A stretch of DNA of 36,083 nucleotides from Hyphomicrobiales bacterium (GCA_021323775.1 JAJPKK010000014.1:1-36083); one strand, 5' to 3'. Shown: positions 7,710 through 17,501, counted from the stretch's first letter. Translations and numbers: made by a program. Notes: generated by a model not told the origin, from the sequence alone.

Positions 7710-9704
7710 TCACATGCCGAACGCGACGGCGCCGCTGTTGCTCGATTTCAGGGTCCGGTAGCGGGCAAGAGCCCAGAGTGGAAAATATTTTCGGTAGCCG
7801 TGGTAACGTAAGTAAAACACCCGCGGAAATCCCGTCGCCGTAAATCGTGGTTCGGTCCAGAACCCATCTTCATTCTGAGTCCTGGCGAGATACGCAATGC
7901 CGCGCGCGACGGCCTGATCGTCTGCGCGGCCTGCCGCCATCAGACCCAAAAGCGCCCACGCCGTCTGCGAAGCAGTACTGGGCGCCCGTTCATAGCCGCG
8001 ATATCCAAGCTTGTAGCTGGCGCCGTCCTCCCCCCATCCGCCGTCGGGGTTTTGAATCTTGACCAGCCAGTCAGCGGCGCTGCGCATGATGTCGGAGTCG
8101 TGCTTAAGGCCTGCCGCATTGAGCGCGCACAGCGCAGACCAGGTGCCGTAAATGTAATTCATGCCCCACCGTCCATACCAACTGCCGTCCGGCAACTGGG
8201 TATCGCGCAGAAAGTCGATGGCCGCGCGCAACATGGGATTGGTCTCGGGTCGTTCGCCGAGTTGGGCCAACATCGAGATGCAACGCGCGGTGACGTCTTC
8301 GGTCGGCGGATCGAGCAGCGCGCCGTGATCGGCAAACGGAATGTTGTTGAGGTAATAGTAAGTGTTGTCGGCGTCGAACGCGCCCCATCCGCCATTGCGG
8401 CTCAGCAAGCCCTCGATCCATTCGCGCGCACGCGCGATTGCGGTCTCGTATTTCCGCGTCGGCTCTCGCTTGCGCATGCGGTCGAGCGCCATCGTCACCA
8501 CGGCGGTGTCGTCGAGGTCCGGATAGTGCGGGTTCGCGTATTGAAAGGCCCAGCCGCCGGGGCGAACATCGGGACGCCTCGCCGCCCAGTCGCCCTTCAC
8601 GTCCAGGACCTGCTTCGGCAGAAGCCACTGCAGGCCCCTGCGCGCGCTTGCGGCTGCAGCGTCGTCTCCCGACTCGAGCAAGGCGTGGCAGGCGAGCCCG
8701 GTGTCCCACACCGGCGAAACGCAAGGCTGGCAATAGGCCTCGCGATCATTCACCACCACGAGCTTATCGACCGCAGCGCGCGCCGTCGCGGCATGGGGAT
8801 GGTCCTTTGGAAACCCAAGCGCCTCGAACATCATGACGGTGTTGGCCATGGCCGGGTAGATGGCGCCCAGGCCATCCTCGCCGTTGAGCCGCTCGGTGAC
8901 GAAATCGACCGCACGCGCGATTGCCCGCTTTCGCAGCGAAGCCGGAAAGAAGCGCTCGACGGCGCGCAGCAGCACGTCGATGACGCGAAACAGTGCGAAC
9001 CAGGCCGCATTCTGGTGCGGCGCCTTCTCGGGCGGTCCGATGTCGCGGGGATTTTCCAGGAACAGCTCGTCAATCGTCACGCCGCGCCGATTCCTCGCCA
9101 CCGGCTTGAGAGCCTGCAGGACGAGCAGCGGCACGATGACGGTGCGTCCCCAATAGGAAATCTTGCTCAGGTGAAACGGAAACCAGCGCGGCAACAGCAT
9201 GATCTCGACCGGCATGACCGGCACGCTCGTCCACTTCATCACGCCGTAGAGCGCCAACAAGATGCGCGTAAACACATTCGAATGCCTGGCTCCGCCGCGC
9301 GCGAGGATCGCCTCGCGCGCCCGCGCCATGTGCTCCGCTCCGGGAGGGTCCCCGATCATTTTCAGCGCGAAATAGGCCTTCACGCTCGCGCTCATATCGA
9401 AGTCGCCGTCGTAGAACAGCGGCCATCCGCCATGGGCGCCCTGCTGCCGGCGCAGATAGACGGCGAACTTTTCTTCCAATGCCGGGTCGAGCGGCTCATC
9501 GAGGTAATGCTTGAGCAGCACATATTCGGCGGGGATTGTCGAATCCGCTTCCAGCTCGAACACCCAATGACCGTCGCTGCGTTGACTTTTGAGCAGGGCT
9601 TGCGTCGCCGCCGCGATGGCGCCGTCAAGCGCCTGGCTGTCGGCGACGGATGTGGAAGATCGGGAAGGCTGCTCCTGCTGCATGTCGGATTTCGAGCCTT
9701 TCAT
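7710..9704 (-). CDS. shc: Squalene-hopene cyclase
   Basis: A 664-residue class II triterpene cyclase (also called HpnF) that folds squalene into hopene and diplopterol at the inner membrane. The protonating motif DLDDT lies at 396-400. QW-type repeats are visible, for example DGHWVFEL near 44-51, NGGWGAFDAD, DGSWYGRWG and NPDGGWGED. The length is normal for bacterial Shc. The start ATG at 9704 overlaps the hpnE stop as ATGA, showing translational coupling; a second ATG seven codons later is possible. A longer in-frame extension runs into the end of hpnE and is rejected. It lies fifth in the hpnB-C-D-E-shc-hpnG operon. Confidence 0.97.
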   Translation of the reverse strand: MKGSKSDMQQEQPSRSSTSVADSQALDGAIAAATQALLKSQRSDGHWVFELEADSTIPAEYVLLKHYLDEPLDPALEEKFAVYLRRQQGAHGGWPLFYDGDFDMSASVKAYFALKMIGDPPGAEHMARAREAILARGGARHSNVFTRILLALYGVMKWTSVPVMPVEIMLLPRWFPFHLSKISYWGRTVIVPLLVLQALKPVARNRRGVTIDELFLENPRDIGPPEKAPHQNAAWFALFRVIDVLLRAVERFFPASLRKRAIARAVDFVTERLNGEDGLGAIYPAMANTVMMFEALGFPKDHPHAATARAAVDKLVVVNDREAYCQPCVSPVWDTGLACHALLESGDDAAAASARRGLQWLLPKQVLDVKGDWAARRPDVRPGGWAFQYANPHYPDLDDTAVVTMALDRMRKREPTRKYETAIARAREWIEGLLSRNGGWGAFDADNTYYYLNNIPFADHGALLDPPTEDVTARCISMLAQLGERPETNPMLRAAIDFLRDTQLPDGSWYGRWGMNYIYGTWSALCALNAAGLKHDSDIMRSAADWLVKIQNPDGGWGEDGASYKLGYRGYERAPSTASQTAWALLGLMAAGRADDQAVARGIAYLARTQNEDGFWTEPRFTATGFPRVFYLRYHGYRKYFPLWALARYRTLKSSNSGAVAFGM

Positions 9705-10945
9705 GACTGCATGAGAAAGTCGGCCGCGCGGCCGCCGGAGCGCACCGCGCTTTCGATCGTCGCCGGCAGGCCGGTGTCGGTCCAATCGCCGGCGAGCGCC
9801 AGATTGCGCCACGCCGTCCTGACGCCGGGCCGCCTGGCATTCTGCGCGGGCGTCGCCGCAAAGGTGGCGCGCCGCTCGCGCACGACCTGCCACGGCGGCA
9901 TTTCGGCCGGAACGTCGGCCACTCTCTGCACATCCCGCCAGATGATCTGGGCGAGTTCGGCCTTGGTGTGCTGCATGAACCGGTCAGCCCCGCTGATGGT
10001 CGCCGATATACGATCCTCGAAAAAAAAAATCCATTCGGCCGCCCCGTTAAGTACGCCGAGCATGGGCTCAAGACCCGGCGGCGGAACGATGCGAAAGTGG
10101 GCATTAACGATCGCCCGAAACTCATCAGGCGCCTGCAGTTGGGGGATGATCGAACGGGCTGCATAAGGCGGCACGGCGAGCACCACGGCGTCGTCAGGCC
10201 CGACTGTGACGCGGCCGTCGCCGAAATCGAGTTCCGTCACGGCATCTGCCGCAACCATGCATCGCCGCAGTTGGCGGCCGAAACGGAAAGTCCCGCCGTG
10301 ATGTCTCACATATGCAATTGCAGGTTCGACGAACGCGGCGCTCAGTCCCCGTGGCGCCAGGTAGGGCCGGCATGCCGTGCCGCCTCGCGCAATCGATTCC
10401 CGCACGACAGCCCGTGCGAGAGCCGAAGACGCCGCGCTCGGATCCGTGTTGAGGGCCGCGAGCAAAAGCGGCCGCATCACCTGCTCGTAAGCAGGCCCGC
10501 CGCACGAGATGACCTCCCCCAGCGGCCGGTCCCGTGTTGGCCACATCAAACGTGCGAGCGCGACATAGTCCCGCGCGCGGGTGTTCGGCGCCCGACGACG
10601 AGGATCTAACGCCCAAGTGGGCAGCCGTCCCACGCCAAGATCGAGCGCCCAGCGCTGCTTGGTGGCAAGATCGATGAACGGAAAACGCGCCTTGGCAGCG
10701 CCGGTGACGAGACTCGCCGCGCCGATGCGCGCGAGAAAGCCGAGCGCCGCGGTGTTGCCGGACAGCAGGATATGCGTGCCGTTGTCAATGCGCATTCCGC
10801 TTGCCGCGTCGTCATACGACCGGCAGCGGCCGCCGGCCTGGCCGGTCGCTTCATGGACAACGGTGGCGATCCCGCGTCCGGCTAAACCGACCGCAGCGGC
10901 CAGTCCGGCAAGGCCGCCGCCTATGATGTGAACGGTGCGGGGCAT
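9701..10945 (-). CDS. hpnE: Hydroxysqualene dehydroxylase HpnE
   Basis: A 414-residue FAD-dependent amine oxidase/desaturase family protein. HpnE is known to reduce hydroxysqualene to squalene in the HpnC-HpnD-HpnE route. The N-terminal dinucleotide-binding fold is clear: HIIGGGLAGLAAAVGLAGRG (about 6-25), then EATGQAGGRCRS. The C-terminal NLALAGDWTDTGLPATIESA matches the second FAD-contact segment of this family. The ATG shares one base with the hpnD stop (TGATG), and the stop overlaps the shc start by ATGA, so all three are translationally coupled. Confidence 0.95.
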   Translation of the reverse strand: MPRTVHIIGGGLAGLAAAVGLAGRGIATVVHEATGQAGGRCRSYDDAASGMRIDNGTHILLSGNTAALGFLARIGAASLVTGAAKARFPFIDLATKQRWALDLGVGRLPTWALDPRRRAPNTRARDYVALARLMWPTRDRPLGEVISCGGPAYEQVMRPLLLAALNTDPSAASSALARAVVRESIARGGTACRPYLAPRGLSAAFVEPAIAYVRHHGGTFRFGRQLRRCMVAADAVTELDFGDGRVTVGPDDAVVLAVPPYAARSIIPQLQAPDEFRAIVNAHFRIVPPPGLEPMLGVLNGAAEWIFFFEDRISATISGADRFMQHTKAELAQIIWRDVQRVADVPAEMPPWQVVRERRATFAATPAQNARRPGVRTAWRNLALAGDWTDTGLPATIESAVRSGGRAADFLMQS

Positions 10946-11775
10946 CAGATGAACGCGTATCGCATGATGATCCAGACAAGCCGAGGCCGACCGAGCCTGA
11001 TCGGGCGCCGGGGCGGAGCAAATCCGCGCGTCGTCACCTGGTCAAGAATCAGCCGGTAAACTGCGCCCATGATGCGCGGCGCGCGTACGGAGCCGCGTGG
11101 GGCAGACGACATGATTTCATCAGCCCTGTCGAAATGGTTGCGCGCCTCCCTGACAAGCTGCGCACAAGCGCGGCCGAGCGATGGGCTTGCCAGCACAATG
11201 GACGGGTCCGCGGCGTCGATGCCGGCCTCGGCGAGCGCCTCTCGCGGGAGGTACAGACGTCCGGCCGCCGCATCCTCGTCGAGGTCGCGCAGAATATTGG
11301 TGAGCTGCAGTGCGCGCCCCAAATGATGGGCAAGCTGCCGGCCGGCCTTATTTTCAAGGCCGAATATCTTGACCGACAGCCGGCCTACGGCGCTCGCTAC
11401 CCGGTCGCAATAGAGATCGAGCTCCGACCATGTAGGGGCGCGGACGTCCGCAATCACGTCCATTTCCATGCCGTCGATAACAGCCAGGAAATCCGCCTGA
11501 TCTAGGCTGTAATCGCGCACCGGTTTGGCGAGGTCGCGGGTGCGCGCCGTCAGCGAGCCCTTATAAAGCGCCTTGATGTCGGAGCGCCACGCTGCAAGTT
11601 CGGCAAGCCGTTCCTCTCGAGGCCCGCGCGCATCCGCTATGTCGTCGACCTGACGGCAAAAGCTGTAGACAGCAAACATGGCGTCGCGCTGGGCTTGCGG
11701 CAGAATCCGCATGGCCAGGTAGAATGAGCTGCCGGAAGCACGGTCGGCATTTGCAATGGCGTCGGGCTGGCTCAC
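10945..11775 (-). CDS. hpnD: Presqualene diphosphate synthase HpnD
   Basis: A 276-residue squalene/phytoene synthase-family protein. HpnD is known to condense two farnesyl diphosphates to presqualene diphosphate. The first Asp-rich motif is DDIAD at 44-48, the second is NILRDLDED from 160. RLYLP, typical after the second motif, follows it. The start is GTG at 11775, six bases after the hpnC stop, and the stop overlaps the hpnE start. Distinguished from HpnC by its order in the operon and by the intact DxxxD second motif. Confidence 0.94.
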   Translation of the reverse strand: MSQPDAIANADRASGSSFYLAMRILPQAQRDAMFAVYSFCRQVDDIADARGPREERLAELAAWRSDIKALYKGSLTARTRDLAKPVRDYSLDQADFLAVIDGMEMDVIADVRAPTWSELDLYCDRVASAVGRLSVKIFGLENKAGRQLAHHLGRALQLTNILRDLDEDAAAGRLYLPREALAEAGIDAADPSIVLASPSLGRACAQLVREARNHFDRADEIMSSAPRGSVRAPRIMGAVYRLILDQVTTRGFAPPRRPIRLGRPRLVWIIMRYAFI

Positions 11776-11781
11776 ACGCGC

Positions 11782-12660
11782 TCACGCATCCTTTGCTCGG
11801 CGCGAGGCAAATCCGCCCCGTGCAAAACGGGCGAGCGATCCGGCCGCCACACCCGCCAATACGCTTCCCATAGCGCCGATCCTGGTTAAATGCACGTTTT
11901 CGCTCAACGGATCCCGCGTCTTAATCAATCCCAATATTCGCCGGGCCATTGCCGTGATTACGGCGACTTCGAGGGACAACCGGAAATCCGCGATCATCGC
12001 CGCAAAACCGCTGCTTTCCCGCAACAACGACGCTGTCCGATCCGCAAGGGACCTCAGGCATCGCAAGAGCGCCAGCGACGACCGCAGCGCTCCCAGCTCT
12101 TCCACCCGGGCGCCCGCGTCCTTTAAGTCGTCGAGCGGCAAATAGACGCGATCAAGAGCCGTATAATCGGCACGACAATCCTGGAGGTGATTGTTGATCT
12201 GCAGCGCTGCGCACAACGCATCATTGGCCGGCCACGTCGACTCGGGCTCGCCGTGAACGTCGAGCACGAAGCGTCCAACCGGCATAGCCGAATATCTGCA
12301 ATATTCGATCAACTCGTCCCAGGTCTGATAGCGCAGCTTGGTGACATCCATGCGGAAGGCTGTGAGCAGATCCTGGGCATGGCGTGTCGACAAATGCCGG
12401 TCTCTCAGCGAGGCACGCAGTCGCTGCGCCACCGGCTCGCCTTCGATGCGGCCGAGCAGGCCAGCCTCGAGGGCATCAAGATGGGCGAGTTTCTCGTCCG
12501 GCTTGAGCGTCGGATGATCGGCGATATCGTCAGCGGTGCGGACGAATTCATAAAACGCAAGGATAGGGTCGCGGTGCTTCGCCTTGATCAATAGCGATGC
12601 GACCGGGAAATTCTCGTCCCGGTGGCCTTTGCCGGACCGCAACTGCGCCGCAGCGGTCAT
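11782..12660 (-). CDS. hpnC: Hydroxysqualene synthase HpnC
   Basis: A 292-residue squalene/phytoene synthase-family protein. HpnC is known to convert presqualene diphosphate to hydroxysqualene. DDIAD lies at 44-48 and NHLQDCRADY at 157-166. The start ATG at 12660 overlaps the hpnB stop (ATGA) and has a GAGGGCGAG ribosome site directly upstream. The open frame reaches 170 codons further inside hpnB but without family character. It sits second in the operon, before hpnD. Confidence 0.94.
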   Translation of the reverse strand: MTAAAQLRSGKGHRDENFPVASLLIKAKHRDPILAFYEFVRTADDIADHPTLKPDEKLAHLDALEAGLLGRIEGEPVAQRLRASLRDRHLSTRHAQDLLTAFRMDVTKLRYQTWDELIEYCRYSAMPVGRFVLDVHGEPESTWPANDALCAALQINNHLQDCRADYTALDRVYLPLDDLKDAGARVEELGALRSSLALLRCLRSLADRTASLLRESSGFAAMIADFRLSLEVAVITAMARRILGLIKTRDPLSENVHLTRIGAMGSVLAGVAAGSLARFARGGFASRRAKDA

Positions 12661-13811
12661 CTCGCCCTCGTGGCTTGAAATCGGCCTTTCCACAAACCGC
12701 CCTGTCCTCGCACCGATTGGATCGCGGAATTGAGGGTGAACATCAGGTATGCGAATGCGATTGCCGGCAGTGCGATCCCAAGCCAGGGCGAGACCCCGTA
12801 AAAGCGAAGCGTCGGAGCGAAGAGGAGCGCCATTGTGGCCCACGCCATGAGCCCGAACAGGGACGCATATTCCCCTCCCATAAGGGCCGCGACCGGAGGA
12901 ACCGTAAAGGTCACCACCAGGGCCAATGCGGTGGCGGCGAGTATCACGGGCGAATATCGAAGTTGCGCATAGGCCGACCGCGATACCATCCGGGCAATGT
13001 CGGACCAGCGCGGGTAGCTGCGGATGCTCGTGACGCGATCGGTCAACCCCAGCCAGATTGGCCCCTTCGCTTTGAGCTTTCGGGCCAGCGCGCAATCGTC
13101 GATCAGGGCGTCGCGGATGGCCGCGATGCCGCCAATGTCCCGCAAGGTGTCGGCCCGCACGAGCATACATCCTCCCGCCGCAGCGGCGATTCTACGATCA
13201 GCGCGATTGACCCAGGAAAACGGATACAGCATCTGGAAGAAAAAAATGAACGCTGGAATGAGAAAGCGCTCCGCAGCGCTCTCGCAGCGCAGCTTAACCA
13301 TGAGGGACGAAAGCACGGCGCCGCAGGAGACCGTATAAGCAACGAGCCACCGCAACATCTCCGGCGCATAGACAATATCGGCATCCGACAAAAGAAAATA
13401 GTCGACCGTGTAATCAAGGGCGTCGGCCGCTGCAATCCCTTGGCTCAGCGCCCAGAGCTTGCCGGTCCATCCGCGGGGCAGCGCGGCCCCAGGCACGATC
13501 CTGAGCCGGTTCTGAGCATCACGATCGGCTGCGGCGTTGCTGGCCACAGCCGCGGTGCCGTCGCTGCTGTTGTCGTCAACCACGATGACCGACCAAGTCC
13601 CCTGATAGTCCTGAGTGAGGAGTGAACCCAGGCACCGCGCGATGACGCCTGCCTCATCGCGCGCCGGAATAACGACGGCGATGCGCGGCCAAATCGCTGG
13701 CGGCGGCGGAGTGCCGTCGTCGCGCTCGGCGCAACGCCAGAACCCGCCCCTGCCGAGAGCCAGATAGCACCATATCGCCAGCGCGAGAAACGCCGTGAAT
13801 TCAAGGATCAT
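12657..13811 (-). CDS. hpnB: Hopene-associated glycosyltransferase HpnB
   Basis: A 384-residue membrane-bound family 2 glycosyltransferase. The N-terminus is a hydrophobic helix (about 3-20). Then come the nucleotide-sugar fold start RIAVVIPARDEAG (43-55), VVDDNSSDGT (78-86) and the DxD metal site SDADI (Asp143, Asp145). RSYPRW near 280 corresponds to the distal acceptor-side motif. Three or four hydrophobic helices fill the C-terminal third. HpnB proteins are defined by linkage to hopanoid genes; their acceptor is not firmly established. It is the first gene of the minus-strand operon, divergent from ispA. Confidence 0.9.
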   Translation of the reverse strand: MILEFTAFLALAIWCYLALGRGGFWRCAERDDGTPPPPAIWPRIAVVIPARDEAGVIARCLGSLLTQDYQGTWSVIVVDDNSSDGTAAVASNAAADRDAQNRLRIVPGAALPRGWTGKLWALSQGIAAADALDYTVDYFLLSDADIVYAPEMLRWLVAYTVSCGAVLSSLMVKLRCESAAERFLIPAFIFFFQMLYPFSWVNRADRRIAAAAGGCMLVRADTLRDIGGIAAIRDALIDDCALARKLKAKGPIWLGLTDRVTSIRSYPRWSDIARMVSRSAYAQLRYSPVILAATALALVVTFTVPPVAALMGGEYASLFGLMAWATMALLFAPTLRFYGVSPWLGIALPAIAFAYLMFTLNSAIQSVRGQGGLWKGRFQATRAR

Positions 13812-13971
13812 TCTGTCGTTAACTACGTTTAAGAGTCGGCTGCCGACCGGAACTGTTGTACCGCGAAACAGATAGGCAATATAACGCCCCCGCGGGATCG
13901 AAGTTGCGATTTTCCCCCTTTTCTACAACACCGAACCACCGGATCGAAGCTCCACGGCGTAAGGATTCACC
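13812..13971. promoter_or_regulatory. Divergent promoter region of hpnB operon and ispA
   Basis: This 160-base gap must hold promoters for both the hopanoid operon (minus) and ispA (plus). On the plus strand a weak pair, TTGTAC near 13855 and TATAAC near 13879 with an 18-base spacer, is the best candidate seen for ispA. A small dyad GTCGG-CTG-CCGAC lies just to its left and could be an operator. Both assignments are tentative. Confidence 0.3.
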
Positions 13972-14910
13972 ATGACGGCAGATGGCGGCAGCGCGCGATT
14001 CGAGGCACGGCTTGGCGAAATTGCGGCGCTAACCGAAAGTCTTCTCGATCGACTTTTTGGCCCCGGCCCGGTCGAGGGCGAGCGCGCGCGCGCGCCTCGC
14101 CTCCTCGATGCCGTGCGCTATGCGACCCTCGGCGGCGGCAAACGATTTCGCCCGTTTCTCGTGGTCGAAAGCGCGGCGCTGTTTGCGGTGCCGCAGGAGC
14201 AAAGCCTGATGGCGGCCGCGGCGCTTGAATGCGTGCACTGCTATTCGCTCGTGCACGACGACCTGCCGGCGATGGACAATGATGACTTGCGCCGCGGCCG
14301 GCCGACCGTGCACAAAGCTTTTGGTGAGGCGACCGCCATTCTGGCCGGCGACAGCCTGCTGACATTTGCGTTCGACATTCTGGCGCGACCTGAGACCCAC
14401 CCTGATCCGGCGATCCGCATCGCGCTGGTGCTCGGGCTTGCGCGTGCGGCGGGGCTCGGCGGCATGGCGGGCGGCCAGATGCTTGATCTTGAGGCGGAGG
14501 GCCGGTTTGCCGCGGCGCCGCCAAAAATGGACCTGCCGGACATCGAACAATTGCAGGCGATGAAGACCGGCGCGCTGTTGCGCTACGGTTGCGTCGCCGG
14601 GGCGATTCTGGGCAGGGCTGACGAGAGCGCGCGAAAGGCGCTCGACCGGTTCGGCGCCATTATCGGCGAAGCCTTCCAGATCGCCGACGATATCCTTGAC
14701 GTCGAAGGCGATGTGGCGACGGTCGGGAAGGCGACCGGCAAGGACGCCCACGCGCGCAAAGCCACTGTGGTCGGAATTCTTGGCGTTGCCAAGGCAAAGC
14801 AGAAGCTGTTCGGGCTGATCGGCGAGGCCGAGCGCACGCTGGCGCCATTTGGCCCCGACGCGGCCCTGCTCAAGGCTGCGGCCCGGTTTGTCGCGGAGCG
14901 GCGGGCTTGA
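13972..14910 (+). CDS. ispA: Polyprenyl (farnesyl) diphosphate synthase
   Basis: A 312-residue trans-isoprenyl diphosphate synthase. The first Asp-rich motif DDLPAMDNDD is at 96-105 and the second, DDILD, at 239-243; GGGKRFRP (54-61) binds the diphosphate. The four-residue spacing in the first motif and the length fit bacterial farnesyl or geranyl diphosphate synthases of the IspA type rather than long-chain enzymes. Being divergent from the hopanoid operon, it most likely supplies farnesyl diphosphate to HpnD. Geranylgeranyl diphosphate as product cannot be ruled out from sequence. Confidence 0.88.
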   Translation: MTADGGSARFEARLGEIAALTESLLDRLFGPGPVEGERARAPRLLDAVRYATLGGGKRFRPFLVVESAALFAVPQEQSLMAAAALECVHCYSLVHDDLPAMDNDDLRRGRPTVHKAFGEATAILAGDSLLTFAFDILARPETHPDPAIRIALVLGLARAAGLGGMAGGQMLDLEAEGRFAAAPPKMDLPDIEQLQAMKTGALLRYGCVAGAILGRADESARKALDRFGAIIGEAFQIADDILDVEGDVATVGKATGKDAHARKATVVGILGVAKAKQKLFGLIGEAERTLAPFGPDAALLKAAARFVAERRA

Positions 14911-14949
14911 GATCCGGCAGGAAGTTTCCGATAGGAAGTTCAAGCGATC

Positions 14950-15040
14950 GTAGCCCGGATTGAGCGCAGCGAAATCCGGGGCCGGGCTCTCCACGCGGCC
15001 CCGCCGCTCCCGGGTTTCGCTCGCGCTCAACCCGGGCTAC
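14950..15040. repeat. Palindromic repeat, full copy (TAGCCCGG family)
   Basis: Left arm from 14950 (GTAGCCCGGATTGAGCG...) and right arm ending at 15040 (...GCTCAACCCGGGCTAC) are near-complementary, with a GC-rich loop. The same arms recur at 18130-18200 and, diverged, at 19949-20033. It lies between ispA and the molybdenum hydroxylase gene, where it may act as a terminator or be a mobile non-coding repeat. Confidence 0.75.
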
Positions 15041-15113
15041 ACACCGGATTCTGCGCACATAAGGCGTGGTACGGTAGAACTCGAACCGAGCCGTCCCCAA
15101 TCGCAACACAAGC

Positions 15114-17486
15114 ATGACCCATAAAGCAACGAGCGCCCGCATCGGACAGCCGGTCCGCCGCAAGGAGGACCTGCGCCTCGTCACCGGCAAGGGCTGCTAC
15201 ACCGACGACATCAATCTTCCTGGCCAAGCTTATGCCGTGATGGTGCGCTCACCTCACGCTCATGCGCGCATCGGGGCGATCAACGTCGCGCCGGGCATGG
15301 CGATCCCAGGGGTGCTTGCCGTCCTGACCGGGCGCGATCTCCTGGCCGATGGGCTTCAACCGATTCCCCACAAGGTATGGTCGCAGCATCCGGCCGAGCT
15401 CATGCTGCGGGAGCGTGAGGGCTTCAAAACGTTCACCGCGCCGCATTACGCGCTGCCGGCCGACAAGGCACGCTTCGCGGGCGAGGCGGTCGCCATGGTG
15501 ATTGCCGACACGGCCGCTGCCGCCAAAGATGGCGCCGAACGCGTCGCAATCGACTACGAGGTCCTGCCCGCCGTCACCGACACGCTTGAGGCGGCGCGTG
15601 CGGACGCGCCGCGCCTGTTCGAGAAAGCAGGATCGAACGTCGTCGTGGATGGCGAGTTGGGCGATCGCGCCGCGACCGAGGCAGCTTTTGCTCGTGCCGC
15701 CCATGTGGTCAAATTCGAGACGCAGATCCAGCGCGTCACTGGCGTGCCGATGGAGCCGCGCGCCGCCGTGTGCGAATTCGATCCGCATAGCCAGCGATAT
15801 ACCCTCTATGCCGGAAACGGTGGCGCGTGGCGGCTCAAGGACGATCTCGCCACGACTCTCGGCGTGCCCTCCGATCAGGTGCGCGTCATCATGCACGACG
15901 TCGGCGGCAATTTCGGCACCCGCGGCATGATCTATGCGGAATTTGCGCTGGTGGCATGGGCAGCGCGACGGCTGGGGCGGCCGGTCAAATGGACAGCGGA
16001 GCGGCACGAATCATTTCTGTGTGATTACCAGGCCCGCGACCTCGCCGTGACCGCAGAACTCGCAATCGACCAGGATGGCAATTTCTTGGGGCTGCGCGGC
16101 TCGAACATCAGCAACGCCGGCGCTCACACGACAAACTACTCGCCGCTGCAAAAAGGCGTCGAGATCATGACCACGGTCTACCGGATTCCCGCCGCCTATT
16201 TCCGCGCCCGCGCCGTCGTGAGCAATACCTCGCCGACCCGGCCCTATCGGAGCGCCGGTCGTCCCGAAGTTATGTTCGTGATGGAGCGGCTGATCGATCT
16301 CGCCTGCCGGGAGCACGGGTTCGACCGCGTCGAGATCAGGCGGCGCAATCTGGTGAAGGATGGCGAATTTCCCTACAAGAATGCGCTGGGCATGGTTTAC
16401 GACAGCGGCGCCTACCACCACACCATGAACTGGGCCCTGAAGCTCGGCGATTGGGCGGGCTTTCCGGAGCGCCGCGCCGCCGCCCGCGCCTGCGGCAGGC
16501 ATCGCGGCATCGCGGTTGCAAACTATATTGACACTGCAACCGGGGTGGCGCGCGAGCGAACCGAGATGACCGTTCGCCCCGACGGATGGATCGATGTCGT
16601 CATCGGCACGACCTCCCAGGGACAAGGCCACGAGACGAGCTTCGCGCAGCTTGTCAACGAGTGGTATGGCGTGCCGATCGAGAACGTGCGCGTCATCACC
16701 CACGACACCGACATCGTGAAGTTCGGCGGCGGCGCCCATTCGGGCCGCGGCATGCGCCTCGCGAGCCTGATCATGTGGAAAGCGACGCAGGCGATCATCG
16801 CGCGCGGCAAGCAGGTCGCTGCGCTCCTCCTGCAGTCGAAGCCCGAGGCGATCGAGTTTGCCGGCGGCCGTTTCATGGTCAGTGGCCGCGATCAGGGCAT
16901 CGGCCTGTTCGATGTTTCGGCCGCGATGCTGCGCCGCGCCGATCTGCCGGAGGACTTGCGCGGGCCGCTCGCGGCGACCTGCGATGAGATCGTGTCCGAG
17001 GCGAGCTTTCCGTTCGGATCGCATGTCTGCGAGGTCGAGATCGACCCCGATCTTGGCGCCTGCAAGATCGTCAAGTATTCCGCTGTCGACGACGTCGGCC
17101 GCGCGGTCAATCCGCTGATCGTCGATGGCCAGACCCATGGGGGAATCGTGCAGGGCCTGGGGCAGGCGCTGTTTGAGCAATGTTTCTACGATCGGAGCAG
17201 CGGACAGCTCCTGTCGGGCTCGTTCATGGACTACGCCATGCCGCGCGCGGATATGTTGCCGTTCTTCGATACCGGCATCAGCGAAGTGCCGATGCCAAGC
17301 CATCCGCTCGGCATCCGTCCGGCGGGCGAAGGCGGAACGACGCCGGCGCTTGCCGTCACCGTCAACGCGATCGTCGACGCCCTGCGCGACTTCGGCGTCC
17401 GTCACGTGGAGATGCCGGCGACCCCTGAACGAATCTGGCGCGCCATGCGCGGCCTGCCTCGGCCTCCGAAAACCCTCGAACTCTGA
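15114..17486 (+). CDS. Molybdenum hydroxylase large subunit (xanthine dehydrogenase / CoxL family)
   Basis: A 790-residue protein of the molybdopterin-binding large-subunit family. It begins with the typical IGQPVRRKEDLRLVTGKGCY segment. GGNFGTRG (about 263-270) and the active-site loop RPYRSAGRPE follow, and the catalytic glutamate is in GEGG (Glu739). The loop lacks the CSFR cysteine of true carbon monoxide dehydrogenase, so this is a CoxL-like hydroxylase of unknown substrate, perhaps an aldehyde or N-heterocycle. Its usual partners, the FAD subunit and the iron-sulfur subunit, are absent on both sides. It is followed 15 bases later by a glutathione S-transferase gene, almost certainly co-transcribed. 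Confidence 0.88.
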   Translation: MTHKATSARIGQPVRRKEDLRLVTGKGCYTDDINLPGQAYAVMVRSPHAHARIGAINVAPGMAIPGVLAVLTGRDLLADGLQPIPHKVWSQHPAELMLREREGFKTFTAPHYALPADKARFAGEAVAMVIADTAAAAKDGAERVAIDYEVLPAVTDTLEAARADAPRLFEKAGSNVVVDGELGDRAATEAAFARAAHVVKFETQIQRVTGVPMEPRAAVCEFDPHSQRYTLYAGNGGAWRLKDDLATTLGVPSDQVRVIMHDVGGNFGTRGMIYAEFALVAWAARRLGRPVKWTAERHESFLCDYQARDLAVTAELAIDQDGNFLGLRGSNISNAGAHTTNYSPLQKGVEIMTTVYRIPAAYFRARAVVSNTSPTRPYRSAGRPEVMFVMERLIDLACREHGFDRVEIRRRNLVKDGEFPYKNALGMVYDSGAYHHTMNWALKLGDWAGFPERRAAARACGRHRGIAVANYIDTATGVARERTEMTVRPDGWIDVVIGTTSQGQGHETSFAQLVNEWYGVPIENVRVITHDTDIVKFGGGAHSGRGMRLASLIMWKATQAIIARGKQVAALLLQSKPEAIEFAGGRFMVSGRDQGIGLFDVSAAMLRRADLPEDLRGPLAATCDEIVSEASFPFGSHVCEVEIDPDLGACKIVKYSAVDDVGRAVNPLIVDGQTHGGIVQGLGQALFEQCFYDRSSGQLLSGSFMDYAMPRADMLPFFDTGISEVPMPSHPLGIRPAGEGGTTPALAVTVNAIVDALRDFGVRHVEMPATPERIWRAMRGLPRPPKTLEL

Positions 17487-17501
17487 GTGAGGATTTTTTC
17501 G

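Noticed and set aside
9705-9893. N-terminal extension of shc into hpnE
   Set aside because: Arg-rich shadow translation; the ATGA overlap at 9701-9704 is the natural coupled start.
8052-10166. A 704-codon open frame antisense to shc and hpnE
   Set aside because: The minus strand has full cyclase and FAD-oxidase motifs; the antisense translation is low in hydrophobic order and has no recognisable domain.
12661-13170. N-terminal extension of hpnC into hpnB
   Set aside because: The ATG overlapping the hpnB stop has a good ribosome site; the extension is a shadow of hpnB.
15114-17486. Carbon monoxide dehydrogenase large subunit
   Set aside because: The active-site loop reads RPYRSAGRPE rather than the CSFR loop of true CO dehydrogenase, and no medium or small subunit genes are adjacent.
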